Assembly: GCA_027492915.1 (NCBI GenBank)
Contig: JAPUDW010000391.1
Location: 1-39,894 of the forward strand
Direction of reading: 5' to 3'
DNA from: Bacteroidota bacterium
GTDB lineage: Bacteria > Chloroflexota > Anaerolineae > Aggregatilineales > Phototrophicaceae
DNA: 39,894 bases
In this document: piece by piece, positions 1 through 8,396 of the stretch
How the letters are laid out: the number at the start of each line of letters is the position of its first letter
How positions within the stretch are numbered: the first letter of the stretch is position 1
Notes under the pieces: model-generated
The model's database searches: none
The model's input: only the letters and a program-made list of their open reading frames with translations
Told to the model about the DNA's origin: nothing
Translations under genes and position numbers: made by a program

Positions 1-695
1 GAAATGCCTTTGCGCTGGTTGTCGCCGATCCAACTGATAGCGGAATCGGGGCGCTGCAACACACCGGGTTCGGGCAGATTGACCCTTCCGTTGACATGGA
101 ACAGCCCCGCGATACACTGGACATAAGCGATGCGTTGGAGTGCTTCACGGTCGGCTGTAGTCAGCTTCGCCGTAAGGTCGCCCAGCAGCACCAGCGATTG
201 CGGTACGGGCGGGGTCATGAGTAATGCTTTAGCCGCGTAGGTGACGCTCTTTTCATCAACAGCTTGCCAACCGTCGGCGGTCTGAGTGATGGAGGCGATT
301 TTGACATCGGTGTGGATGCTAGCCTTAGATGGAAGCGACTTCGCGAGGTGTTTGGCTAAGGTGTTCATGCCGCCGCGCGTGGCATAACGGGGATGACCGT
401 CAAATTCGTCGGGCGTACGGATACCGTCACTAAAGCCATTTGACCATACGTAAACGATATTTTCTGATTGCCACTGATCGACTGCCTGCTGGAAGATGGG
501 CGAGCGCACAGTGAAGAACTGCGCCCCGTGGTCAGCTATGCCGCCACCAAAACGGCGTGTGGCTAAACGCCCCCCGACGCTGCGACTCTTATCCACTAAG
601 CGCACGCTCAAACCTTGAGAGACGATTTTTTGAGCAGCAACTAAGCCGCTTAAACCCGCACCAATTATCAATACGTCCGAACTGTATTCAGCCAT
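1..695 (-). CDS. NAD(P)/FAD-dependent oxidoreductase, renalase-like (COG3380), C-terminus cut by window edge
   Basis: This reading frame begins at an ATG at 695 and runs off the window at base 1, so only about 231 N-terminal residues are present. Residues 8-17 read VLIIGAGLSG, the Rossmann dinucleotide-binding motif. They are followed by an acidic residue at the end of the second strand (RLVDKS) and the GGRLATRR motif typical of the amine oxidase/renalase-like group. The next segment, DHGAQFFTVRSP, is characteristic of COG3380 proteins. The family binds FAD and oxidises small substrates that are usually unknown. The next gene on the same strand, CorA, ends only 26 bases upstream of this start, so the two may be co-transcribed. 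The family call is secure; the substrate is not. Confidence 0.85.
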   Translation of the reverse strand, partial: MAEYSSDVLIIGAGLSGLVAAQKIVSQGLSVRLVDKSRSVGGRLATRRFGGGIADHGAQFFTVRSPIFQQAVDQWQSENIVYVWSNGFSDGIRTPDEFDGHPRYATRGGMNTLAKHLAKSLPSKASIHTDVKIASITQTADGWQAVDEKSVTYAAKALLMTPPVPQSLVLLGDLTAKLTTADREALQRIAYVQCIAGLFHVNGRVNLPEPGVLQRPDSAISWIGDNQRKGI

Positions 696-721
696 GTATC
701 CGATTATTCCTAGTTAGCCTT

Positions 722-1717
722 TTAGCGATTAATCCGTTTTAAAAGTAACAGTAAACCACAAATGCCGCTTAACATCAGCAGCAGGACAAACGGCACCCCA
801 TAAGGCGACTCGAAGGGCGGCCATGTATGGGTGAAGTTCATGCCGTAAAAGCCGCTGACGACGGTGAGTATACCGATAACCAGGGTGAGGATGGTGAGGC
901 GCTGCACATTATGATTCAGCCGGTTTGAAACCGACGACATATACAGGTCGATCACGGTGGAAAGGGTGTCGCGGTAGGTACTGAGCATATCCGCAATCCA
1001 CAGCAGATGATCGGATACATCGCGCAGATAATACTGGTTCGTGTTCTGTTCGGTAAAGTTTAGCACATGGGGTTGGGCGAGAGTGCTGAGCATATCGCGT
1101 TCCGGCCAGACGACACGCCACATGTGCAGCATCATGTGTTTGAGTTCGAACAGGCGGTTGAGGTGTTTTTGGTCAGGGTTTGCCAATATCACATCTTCAA
1201 GGCTGCCGATTTCTTCCTCGAACATATCCATGATAGGGAAGTATTGATCAACCACCACATCGAGCAGCGTATAGAGAACAAAACTGGTGGTGAAGTTGAC
1301 GGATTTACCCATGATTTCGAAACGCCGCTTCAGTTCATCAATGGTCGCTTCTTGCAGGTTGTGAACGGACACAACGTAATTACGCCCGACGAACACATCA
1401 ATCTCGCGGAAGCTCAGGTCGTTATAGACCAATGTATCGCTGCTCACCCTTTCGGACGTATTAAAGACGGTGATCGAGTTAATAATGAGGAACAAGTAGC
1501 CTTCGTATTCCTCGATTTTCGGGCGCTGGCGATGGTTGCGGGTGTCTTCTATCGCGAGGGGGTGGAACTTAAACACATCACGAAGGATGCGTGCTTCGGC
1601 ATCGGTGCAGTTGAAAATATCAACCCAGAAAACTTCTGTTTCTGACTTGAGTAGTGCTTCTAGCTCGTCAATTGCGGCTGCTCGTGTCGTACCTTTGTTA
1701 AAAACTTTAATGTCCAT
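722..1717 (-). CDS. corA: CorA-family magnesium/cobalt transporter
   Basis: A 331-residue protein with the CorA layout: a long cytosolic alpha/beta and helical N-terminal part, then two C-terminal membrane helices separated by a short loop. The first helix ends in YGMNF, the GMN selectivity signature of divalent-cation channels of this family. The protein ends in a positively charged tail (KRINR). It should be a homopentameric Mg2+/Co2+ channel in the plasma membrane. The frame extends further upstream to 1798, but the start at 1717 gives the natural N-terminus MDIKVFNKG and has a G-rich Shine-Dalgarno-like stretch just before it. The longer version would overlap the end of the preceding glycosyltransferase gene. 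Identity is firm; the exact metal is inferred from the family. Confidence 0.93.
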   Translation of the reverse strand: MDIKVFNKGTTRAAAIDELEALLKSETEVFWVDIFNCTDAEARILRDVFKFHPLAIEDTRNHRQRPKIEEYEGYLFLIINSITVFNTSERVSSDTLVYNDLSFREIDVFVGRNYVVSVHNLQEATIDELKRRFEIMGKSVNFTTSFVLYTLLDVVVDQYFPIMDMFEEEIGSLEDVILANPDQKHLNRLFELKHMMLHMWRVVWPERDMLSTLAQPHVLNFTEQNTNQYYLRDVSDHLLWIADMLSTYRDTLSTVIDLYMSSVSNRLNHNVQRLTILTLVIGILTVVSGFYGMNFTHTWPPFESPYGVPFVLLLMLSGICGLLLLLKRINR

Positions 1718-1781
1718 AGCTGCCCCCCGCAGGAAGTAAGTTATCTCATGTAAACGCAATTGGTAACACTGACGATACCTG

Positions 1782-3665
1782 CTACGGTAAAACCTCAACC
1801 GGTTGCATCATCACCACATCCCCCCAACTGATTGGTCTATCACCGCCGGTCTCTAATACAGCTAATCGCTCGACGGTCTCCCAATTGTAGACGGTGAGTT
1901 CGAGATGGTAAGCGCCGGGGGAGGTGTTGGCAGGGATGGGTAGGCAGGGTGTAAGTGAAACCGTTTCGCCGGCAGCGTGTGTGCTGAAGCCGTTATCCCA
2001 CTGGGCAGCGTTGATGTTGCCTGTGATGTCAACCAGATGTAACCCGACCGAAAATGAGTCGTCGGTAGCGGTCAGTGTATACAGGTTAAGTTCGGTACAC
2101 AATTCCCCGCCCGTGTTGACCGTTAGCGGCTGATCGGACGGCAGTGTGCCGAGCAAACGGATGCGATCTCCAAATTGGAATTGGAGGTCGCCTGTACCCG
2201 TTTGGTTAAAGTTGTAAAAGACCATGTTGCCCAAACTGCTGCGGTAGTTGATGCCGCGTTCGCGGTCGAGTTGGGCGGCGACTTGCCAGCTTTTGGCGGT
2301 GTTGACGGGCAGCGCGATCCAGATGGAGTCGGACGGTTGCAGTTTGTCGACCAGTGACCGAACTTCGGCGGGTGTATGCAGCCGCCACGAGAGGTCAAGG
2401 CCGAGGCCACGGCGCAAACCCAATTGGCGGTTGTAGTAGGCGGAAGGGCTGTAGGCAGCGAGGTCAGTGATGGTCGCGTCTAGAGGTTGGCGGGCTTCGA
2501 TCATATCGGCAATCGTGGTTTCCCACGCCGGTTTTGAAGGCCAGAGTTCTTGATACACGGTGAGTTGGACGACCGCCAGCCACAGCAGCAGAACGGCGGC
2601 GACGCCTGCCGCGAGATAACGGCTGTTACTCGCCCCAAGCCGCAGCCATGCGGGGATGTGGATATGCCGCAGACCGTAGGCCAGCAGCAGCGCAACCGCT
2701 GGCAGCATGGCGATGGCGTAACGCACCTGATACACCGGCGCGAACCATTGGTTGAGCGCTAATAATCCGATAGGTGTGACCAGCAGCCACAGCACCAGCA
2801 GCAAGATTTGGCTGCCGTATTGGCGCAAGCGGGGTATCGCGCGGCTCGGCACGAACGGCGCGATGAACAGACCCCAACTGCCGCCTGTCAAAATTAAGAC
2901 CAGCGCTGCGACGGTTGCCCAATCAGTCGGAACGGGGATGGCTAATGGGCCGTTGGGATTACTGCGCATTTGGGTGAGGAAGATGGGCAGCCACGGCAGA
3001 TAAAGGACAAAAGCTGCGATATAGGGCAGCGGCAGTGTGTACCATTTCAGTCGCTGACCCGTTTTGGACAGCGCCTGAACGATGATCGCGTGCAGCAGAT
3101 GTGTGATGATGACCAGCGCCCCGGCATAATGGGTGTACAACAGCAGCGCTACCGAGATGCCATAGAAAAGGGTGCGCCATAGGGTAGGGCGGCTGCGCCA
3201 GCGGGCATAGAGCAGGGTGGATAGGGCAGCCAGTGCCATGAGCAGCGTGTACATGCGCGCTTCGCGGGTGTAGTACACAAAGAAGCTGGCAGAACCGAGC
3301 AGGATAAGCGCTAAAATACCCGTGCGCCGGTCAAAGAGTTGTTTGCCGACAGCATAGGTGCTGGCGAGCGCGACCATGCCAAACAGGGCGGAAGGCCAGC
3401 GCAGCGCTAAAACCGAATCCCCTGAAAAGCGCCCGAATACACCGAGAAGTAAAAAGTATAGCGGCGGGTGGACATCTGCCTGCACGCGCTGCAAGGTGTC
3501 GCGGATGTAGGGCGAACGTACCGCCCATGCCGTCCATGCTTCATCGTTCCACAGGCTTTCTCGTTGTATATCGCTGGTCGCAATCAGGAATGCAATCACG
3601 ACCAGCCCACTAACGACGAGGATGGCAAATTGGGAGCGTGTAGAGGGTTGGGCAGAAGTCAGCAC
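1782..3665 (-). CDS. GT39/ArnT-like integral membrane glycosyltransferase
   Basis: A 627-residue polytopic membrane protein with about ten hydrophobic helices in its first 400 residues and a soluble extracytoplasmic C-terminal domain. After the first helix comes ESLWNDEAW, the acidic loop motif (DE) of the GT-C fold. QADVHPPLYFLLL and YYTREARMY follow and are typical of family 39 (PMT/ArnT-like) enzymes that use polyprenyl-phosphate sugars. The last 150 residues look like a beta-rich domain. The start is GTG at 3665, the first possible start after an in-frame stop, 10 bases after the upstream gene's stop. It probably glycosylates envelope lipids or proteins; donor and acceptor cannot be told from sequence. 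Confidence 0.85.
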   Translation of the reverse strand: MLTSAQPSTRSQFAILVVSGLVVIAFLIATSDIQRESLWNDEAWTAWAVRSPYIRDTLQRVQADVHPPLYFLLLGVFGRFSGDSVLALRWPSALFGMVALASTYAVGKQLFDRRTGILALILLGSASFFVYYTREARMYTLLMALAALSTLLYARWRSRPTLWRTLFYGISVALLLYTHYAGALVIITHLLHAIIVQALSKTGQRLKWYTLPLPYIAAFVLYLPWLPIFLTQMRSNPNGPLAIPVPTDWATVAALVLILTGGSWGLFIAPFVPSRAIPRLRQYGSQILLLVLWLLVTPIGLLALNQWFAPVYQVRYAIAMLPAVALLLAYGLRHIHIPAWLRLGASNSRYLAAGVAAVLLLWLAVVQLTVYQELWPSKPAWETTIADMIEARQPLDATITDLAAYSPSAYYNRQLGLRRGLGLDLSWRLHTPAEVRSLVDKLQPSDSIWIALPVNTAKSWQVAAQLDRERGINYRSSLGNMVFYNFNQTGTGDLQFQFGDRIRLLGTLPSDQPLTVNTGGELCTELNLYTLTATDDSFSVGLHLVDITGNINAAQWDNGFSTHAAGETVSLTPCLPIPANTSPGAYHLELTVYNWETVERLAVLETGGDRPISWGDVVMMQPVEVLP

Positions 3666-3675
3666 ACCGGACTAC

Positions 3676-4254
3676 TTATTCAGGCTGCGGTGGGCGACCA
3701 TATAACCACCAGAAGGTTTCGGGCGGGTAAATGGGTTGCAATGCCGCGTCCCAGAAGAAAGGGGCTTCGCGGATGTAGCGACGTAAACCGCTGTCCACAC
3801 TTTTGAGCGTTGCCTTGACTTCTGTGCTGTCCACATCCGGTGGCAGCGCGTCGAAAATTTCGGCGATGAGTGTGCGGCGCAACGCTTCGGGAATATAAGC
3901 GTTGGCACACAGTTTAGGGTCGTCTTTGCATTCGCCGAGGTAGGTTTGTAGGTCGCGCAGACGAGACTCAATCTCGCGCAGCATCTTCTTGCCGTAGGCG
4001 ACATTCCATTCTTTGAATACCGCTTCATTTTTCGCGTTGATTTTTTCGAATTGGGCAAGCTGCGAGGGATTCATTTGGTCACGCATGGCGGCCAACCGCC
4101 TCAGCCGCAGTACGATTGAGCCTGGGGTTAAGCGTGCCGAGTCGATGTTGATTTTGCCGTACAAATCATTTTCGTAAATGTAAGGGACAAGGGTATCAAC
4201 CATCGCCTTAACTTCTTTAAGGTCGAGGTCGATGGAGTAATTATGTTCAGCCAT
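3676..4254 (-). CDS. Conserved hypothetical protein, cytosolic, helical
   Basis: A 192-residue protein that I do not recognise. It has no signal peptide or membrane helix. The N-terminus (DLDLKEVKAMVDTLVPYIYENDLYGKI) and the charged, helix-forming middle (residues 50-115) are followed by a C-terminal part rich in Trp and Pro ending in FWWLYGRPPQPE. Two cysteines occur at about residues 108 and 115 (GECKDDPKLC). The start is supported by GAGGA seven bases before the ATG. It lies just upstream of the GT39-like gene on the same strand (10-base gap), so the two are probably co-transcribed, but this does not reveal a function. Confidence 0.75.
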   Translation of the reverse strand: MAEHNYSIDLDLKEVKAMVDTLVPYIYENDLYGKINIDSARLTPGSIVLRLRRLAAMRDQMNPSQLAQFEKINAKNEAVFKEWNVAYGKKMLREIESRLRDLQTYLGECKDDPKLCANAYIPEALRRTLIAEIFDALPPDVDSTEVKATLKSVDSGLRRYIREAPFFWDAALQPIYPPETFWWLYGRPPQPE

Positions 4255-4295
4255 TTTATCGTCCTCTTTCTATATGAACAGTGTAGCGCAATCCG

Positions 4296-4328
4296 GCTAA
4301 ACAAAACACCCCTTAGGTGAAGGGGTGT
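4296..4328 (-). terminator. Intrinsic terminator after the OsmC gene
   Basis: ACACCCCTT (4306-4314) and AAGGGGTGT (4320-4328) form a perfect 9-bp stem with a 5-base loop. Read on the minus strand it is followed by a T-rich stretch (TTTGTTTAG). It sits 21 bases past the stop of the OsmC gene and before the start of the next gene at 4254. Confidence 0.85.
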
Positions 4329-4349
4329 GCGGAATAGATCGGCAGAGGG

Positions 4350-4790
4350 TTAGGTTCCGGTGATGGGTTCGCCATGCGATGACACAAAGAAGGTAGGGTT
4401 GGTCAGCACACGCCGTACCGGACATTTGGTTGAGATTTCGAGCAGTCGGGTACGCTGCTCATCCGTGAGTTGTTCGCCGTACAAGGTGATGTGTTCACGG
4501 ATTTCGTGGATGAACTGGGCTTCGCCTTTGTAGGCTGGATATTCTGCGCCGTTAAAGCGTTCCATATGCAGTTGAATTTCGATCTTTTCGAGCAGCCATT
4601 GTTTGCGCATCGCGTATAACTTGACTGTAATCGCCATACAGCTGCCAACTGCACCTAGCATTTGTTCGACCGGATCAGCCGCGACACCCGTCCCCCCGTT
4701 TTCGACGAGTTCATCCGCGTGCCATGTGTAATTTTCAGTTTCGACAGTGGTACGCAGACCCTCGTCAAGAGTTACGGTTAAAGCGCTCAT
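4350..4790 (-). CDS. OsmC/Ohr-family peroxiredoxin-like protein
   Basis: A 146-residue OsmC-fold protein. The two conserved cysteines of the family are present: Cys51 in GAVGSCMAI at the start of the long central helix and Cys123 in TKCPVRRVLT. In characterised members this pair reduces organic hydroperoxides or related thiol-reactive compounds. The N-terminal strand pairs around WHADELVENGGTGVAADPVEQML also match the YhfA/OsmC subgroup. The start is decided by a strong AGGAGAA Shine-Dalgarno sequence. It is downstream of a broken SDR gene on the same strand and ends at a clear terminator. It may belong to an oxidative-stress function, but the substrate is not determinable; the Ohr and OsmC subgroups are not separated here. 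Confidence 0.9.
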   Translation of the reverse strand: MSALTVTLDEGLRTTVETENYTWHADELVENGGTGVAADPVEQMLGAVGSCMAITVKLYAMRKQWLLEKIEIQLHMERFNGAEYPAYKGEAQFIHEIREHITLYGEQLTDEQRTRLLEISTKCPVRRVLTNPTFFVSSHGEPITGT

Positions 4791-4848
4791 GTTTTCTCCT
4801 AGCGGTGGTGATGTACTGGGCTATTAGACAGTTTTGGCTCATATTCTC

Positions 4849-5556
4849 TTACAGGCCGCCGTTGATGTCCAGACTGACACCGTTAATCGCGCGGCTTTCG
4901 TCGGATGCCAAAAACAAAATTGCATCAGCGATTTCTTCCGGCTTCACCCATTTGCTATAATCGGCATTGGGCTGACCGGCGCGGTTTTGCGGCGTGTCGA
5001 TGGTGCTGGGGACAATCCCGTTGACGGTAATGCCGAGTTTGCCAAGTTCTGCTGCCATACTTTCCAACACGCGCTGGGCAGCCGCTTTGGATGCCGAGTA
5101 CGCGGCGAGGTTGTTCGTTCCTTAGTAGGCGTTCTTGGCGAGGATGGCGATAATGCGGCCTTTCACTTCATGCTCAACCATGTGCTTCGCTACCCGCCCG
5201 CAGCTTACATATACCGAACGTGCGTTGAGGGTCATCATCTTTTCCCACACATCAATGCCGGATTCGTGTACGGGTGTTCCGGCGTTGTAGCCACCAACCG
5301 TGTGGGCTAGGATGTCGATTTTGCCGTGGCTGCCTTCGACCTGTTTTACCAGCGCATCGAGGCTGGCAGGGTCGGTGACATCCGCCACGCCAACCACACC
5401 TTTGACTTCATCCGCGATAGCGCTCAGTTCGTTTTTGCTGCGCCCGACCAAAACGACAGTTGCGCTGGCTGCGGCAAAGCGCCGCGCGACGGCCTGCCCG
5501 ATGTTGCCACCCGCGCCCGTGACCATCACCACCTTACCTGAAAAATTGGCTGTCAT
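4849..5556 (-). pseudogene. Short-chain dehydrogenase/reductase interrupted by one in-frame TAA
   Basis: The two halves lie in one reading frame of 236 codons, broken only by a TAA at 5122-5124 (codon 145). The first half carries the NAD(P) motif TGAGGNIG (residues 13-20), DVTD and the NAR segment (LNARSVYVS). Directly after the stop come GTNNLAAYSASKAA, with the catalytic Tyr153 and Lys157 (YxxxK), and the usual SDR C-terminus ending SLDINGGL. As written, the product would lack its active site. The stop could come from CAA by one base change, or be a sequencing error. TAA ends other genes here, so the codon is not reassigned. An AAGGA Shine-Dalgarno precedes the start. Intact, it would be a cytosolic oxidoreductase of unknown substrate. 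Confidence 0.88.
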
Positions 5557-5643
5557 TTTTAATCCTTAATGGGTTGAACGCGGTCGATAGATAAATGATC
5601 TGGTGAAGTGGCCTAATCTTACGCTGATTTTGGTTGGCAGGAT

Positions 5644-5976
5644 TTACCCTGCACAAAGTTCGACGAGCCAGCCATTACTCCAATTATATTTGGCTTGCAT
5701 CAACCCCGCGACTGACTGCGCCAGTTCCGGTTCGGCGGCACGGTCGATGATACGGGCTGTGCCGGTGTAGTGCTGCCCCAGTACCCAGAAGGTGATGCTC
5801 GAATGATGACTGATATTTTTGACCCAATGGGCTTTATCGCCGCCACCCGAAACGAGATAGTAACAGTCGCCATGCGGCACATACCAGATCTCGATTTCAT
5901 GCGGGTTGCCACTTTTCCAGCCGGTAGTGGTTAGGTACAGGAATTCTGGATTATAGACGCGCGGTTCAGGCATCAT
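5644..5976 (-). CDS. Nitroreductase/deazaflavin-dependent oxidoreductase family protein (split-barrel)
   Basis: A 110-residue single-domain protein. The segments YLTTTGWKSGNPHEIEIWYV, CYYLVSGGGDKAHWVKNI and FWVLGQHYTGTARII match the small split beta-barrel proteins annotated as deazaflavin (F420)-dependent nitroreductases or pyridoxamine-phosphate-oxidase-like proteins. Members bind F420 or a flavin and reduce quinones or nitro compounds, but many have no tested activity. The start has AGGAGA five bases upstream; a second Met follows directly. It stands between efp and the broken SDR on the same strand. Whether this organism makes F420 cannot be seen here, so the cofactor is an inference from the family. 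Confidence 0.8.
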   Translation of the reverse strand: MMPEPRVYNPEFLYLTTTGWKSGNPHEIEIWYVPHGDCYYLVSGGGDKAHWVKNISHHSSITFWVLGQHYTGTARIIDRAAEPELAQSVAGLMQAKYNWSNGWLVELCAG

Positions 5977-6091
5977 GCGTTCTCCTGAATAATGATCGAT
6001 AATTTAATCATTCATAAGTGTAATCGATGATGCTTGAGCGTATATTGTTCTTAGGGGCAATCTGCATGACCAAAGGGACAGGACGATGCGA

Positions 6092-6129
6092 ATCAAAAAG
6101 GCACCTTCGCTGTGAAGATGCCTTTTGAT
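6092..6129 (-). terminator. Intrinsic terminator after efp
   Basis: A long stem-loop whose arms (6092-6108 and 6114-6129) pair ATCAAAAGGCA with TGCCTTTTTGAT and GAAG with CTTC. On the minus strand the 3' arm contains a T run (TTTTT). It lies 18 bases beyond the efp stop codon. Confidence 0.85.
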
Positions 6130-6146
6130 GTGCGTTTTGGTGCGAA

Positions 6147-6704
6147 CTAGCCGCGACCAGTGTACGAGCCGTCGCGGGTATCGACGGTTACGGCGTCGCC
6201 CACGTTGACAAACAGGGGAACCGAAAGTTCCAAACCGGTGGCGGTGGTGGCCTTCTTCATGACCTTACCGCTGGTGTCACCCGCGATCTGCACATCCGAC
6301 TCGGCGATGGTCAAGGTGACGGTGGTCGGCAGCTTGTAGTCAATCGCCAAACCTTCGTAAAGGCGCAGTTCCAGTTCCAAGTTTTCGGTCAAGTAGCGAG
6401 CATCGTCGCCGAAAAGTTCCTGACCAGCTTCGTACTGTTCGTAGCTTTCCGGGTTCATGAAGTGCAGGTGCATACCATCACCATAGAGATACTGCACTTT
6501 TTCAGCTTCAACGAAAATGTTGTCCAGACGCTCTTCCACGCCGAATACGCGTTGAATAGTATGTCCGGTGCGAATGTCCATGAGGGTGGTGTTCATGGAT
6601 GCCTTGCCGCGCCCCGGCTTATTGTAAAGGCTCTTGGTGACGCGGTAGAGGTTATTATCTAACTTCAGGGTCACACCTGTTTTTAAATCGCCTGCTTCGA
6701 TCAT
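6147..6704 (-). CDS. efp: Translation elongation factor P
   Basis: A 185-residue protein of normal EF-P length with the three expected domains: an N-terminal KOW-like barrel (1-65) and two OB domains. The C-terminus carries the family signature SGKVMKKATTATGLELSVPLFVNVGD, followed by TRDGSYTGRG. EF-P binds between the ribosomal P and E sites and relieves stalling at polyproline. The loop that reaches the peptidyl-transfer centre reads NKPGRGKAS, with Arg32 at the tip where some lineages have a modified lysine and others an arginine. No modification gene (epmA/B, earP, ymfI) is present in this window. It has its own terminator and is probably monocistronic. Confidence 0.96.
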   Translation of the reverse strand: MIEAGDLKTGVTLKLDNNLYRVTKSLYNKPGRGKASMNTTLMDIRTGHTIQRVFGVEERLDNIFVEAEKVQYLYGDGMHLHFMNPESYEQYEAGQELFGDDARYLTENLELELRLYEGLAIDYKLPTTVTLTIAESDVQIAGDTSGKVMKKATTATGLELSVPLFVNVGDAVTVDTRDGSYTGRG

Positions 6705-6789
6705 CGTCTGACTCCTCGAACTCTGCTTTTCATCTGTAGTAAGTTTGACTATTCTACCAGACGAATTTTTGATATTAAATCCTCTGATT

Positions 6790-7920
6790 TTATTTTGGCA
6801 GTTCCCACACTTCTACCACTGGATCACGCATCCGTACCACATGCCGGTATCGCCCCCAATCCACCCACGACGCGCCATAGTGTTGAAGGCGCTCGGCGAT
6901 GGTTTCTGCACACTGGTAAATAAGCCCCTCGGCTTGCGGGTTGTAACGACGGAAACGCGGCATCACCAGTTGGCGAATACGCCCCAACCAATCGAGTGGT
7001 GTATTGAGACTGCTGCCCCCCACGCGCTCATCGGGAATGTGCAGTGAGTAGTGCAGGGTGCGTTCGATTACCTTGGTCACGCCTTCGCGGTCGAATACGG
7101 GTAACGCCTGACGGTATACCTGCGGATCATTGACCCACCAGCAGCGCACGCCGTAACCCGCATCACGGATAATCCGGTCAATATCGAGATCATCTTCCCA
7201 CAGGGTTTGCTCGGCTTCGCGCCGGATGACCCCGCACAGGCCAAAAGGTGTCATGCTCATTTTTCCCCAGAAGGCTTGCACCTCGTCACGCCAAATTTTC
7301 CACGGAAATAAGCTGTCGCGGCTGAAGGTGGTGTTGAGCAGGTCGATAATTTCAGCCGGAATGTGCGCATCTGGCACAGGCGAATGTTGATGATAGGTGT
7401 AAGGGCTAACGGCAGCCGGTAAGCCGTTCCTGGCGTACTGCTGGCTAAAGCGTTTGAGGTGCGGTAGTAAATTGCTGCCCCATACCGCATCGTGGGCAGG
7501 CATCAGCAGATAACCATCGTGATCGAGCAAGCTGCCGAGGTGCAGGGCTGTGTCAATCCGCGCCCAGCGGTCGGTGGTTTGCAACCGCTGCCACTGTTCA
7601 GGCGCATCCCAGCCTAAACGTGCGGGTGTGTCATTTACTTTTCCCTTGAAGGGCAGTGGGTTGGCGATGATCGCCAGCATGGTTATTTGCGGGAAATCGG
7701 CGGTAAGGGATTGTAGGCTGTCGATAGTTGCTTGATCGCGCGAGATAAAGACAACCGCATCCTGCTTACCTAGCGCCGCCAACCGTGAGCGTAGGGCGTA
7801 ATCAAAAACGACTCGCTCCCGCTGGACTTCAGATCTTGGGCGGTACATAAATTCGGCGCTGAGATAGTGTCGCCCAATGGCTGCCGCTGCAAGTTCGGGG
7901 AGGGTGTCAAACTGCTGCAC
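6790..7920 (-). CDS. Conserved hypothetical protein, possibly GT-A-like
   Basis: A 376-residue cytosolic protein that I cannot assign. It begins with GTG at 7920, two bases after the stop of the 157-residue gene upstream, so it is probably translationally coupled to it. The middle part (residues 45-200) looks like an alternating alpha/beta domain: VVFISRDQATIDSLQSL, then GYLLMPAHDAVWGSNLLP and later WEDDLDIDRIIRDAGYGVRCWWVND. The order of a strand, an acidic segment and a later DLD-x-D stretch resembles GT-A glycosyltransferases, but no clear DxD motif in the right place confirms this. The ORF is long and conserved-looking, with tryptophan-rich C-terminal segments. Confidence is in the gene, not in the function. 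Confidence 0.75.
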   Translation of the reverse strand: MQQFDTLPELAAAAIGRHYLSAEFMYRPRSEVQRERVVFDYALRSRLAALGKQDAVVFISRDQATIDSLQSLTADFPQITMLAIIANPLPFKGKVNDTPARLGWDAPEQWQRLQTTDRWARIDTALHLGSLLDHDGYLLMPAHDAVWGSNLLPHLKRFSQQYARNGLPAAVSPYTYHQHSPVPDAHIPAEIIDLLNTTFSRDSLFPWKIWRDEVQAFWGKMSMTPFGLCGVIRREAEQTLWEDDLDIDRIIRDAGYGVRCWWVNDPQVYRQALPVFDREGVTKVIERTLHYSLHIPDERVGGSSLNTPLDWLGRIRQLVMPRFRRYNPQAEGLIYQCAETIAERLQHYGASWVDWGRYRHVVRMRDPVVEVWELPK

Positions 7921-7922
7921 GG

Positions 7923-8396
7923 CTACCGCAGAGGTTTACGGAATGCAAAATCAATATAGGCTCTGGTGCTGTTGGGCAGTTTGCCATGCGCCAGAATCAC
8001 CACGTTCGGCATGGCAGCTAACCGTGCGAGTTCCTCGTCATAGGCGACCGATTGCAATAAGGGCAGCATGAGGCTGTAACTGTTGTCACTGTGTTTGTGC
8101 AGTTCTTGGATTTTTAGACCTGACCGGATGATTACCGCCAACACGGCTTCACGGTTGCGGTTTGCGAAGTCTTCCGGTTCTGGCTTCTGAATCGGCGCTG
8201 TAACTTTTGGCACATCGAGCAGTTTTTGTAAGCCCATGCTTGCCCGTCGCAGGCCTTCCGCAAGGCCGCGCTGGTAATTCGCCTGTTGGATATTCCCCAG
8301 CCCGATCTGTCGCCCCTGTTGATCGGCTTTTTGGCTCTGGGCTGTCCACTCCGTGCTCAATTTGCCCAGCGCATCTCGCAGTTCATCGTCGCTCAT
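7923..8396 (-). CDS. Conserved hypothetical protein
   Basis: A 157-residue protein with no recognised domain. The N-terminal 80 residues are predicted helical and polar (DDELRDALGKLSTEWTAQSQ, GLAEGLRRASMGLQKLLDV). A short Pro/Lys linker (VTAPIQKPEPEDF) follows, then a small alpha/beta-like C-terminal half ending in YIDFAFRKPLR. Its ATG overlaps the TGA of the acyl-CoA dehydrogenase-like gene (ATGA, 4 bp), and the 376-residue gene starts two bases after its stop. The three are therefore a tightly coupled minus-strand unit and may work together. No membrane or signal segments are seen. Confidence 0.75.
   Translation of the reverse strand: MSDDELRDALGKLSTEWTAQSQKADQQGRQIGLGNIQQANYQRGLAEGLRRASMGLQKLLDVPKVTAPIQKPEPEDFANRNREAVLAVIIRSGLKIQELHKHSDNSYSLMLPLLQSVAYDEELARLAAMPNVVILAHGKLPNSTRAYIDFAFRKPLR

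Noticed and set aside
1718..1798. Longer CorA N-terminus
   Set aside because: It would overlap the upstream glycosyltransferase gene and has no conserved features; the start at 1717 matches the family.
4849..5070. Separate 73-residue gene
   Set aside because: It is the in-frame C-terminal half of the broken SDR and lacks a start of its own.
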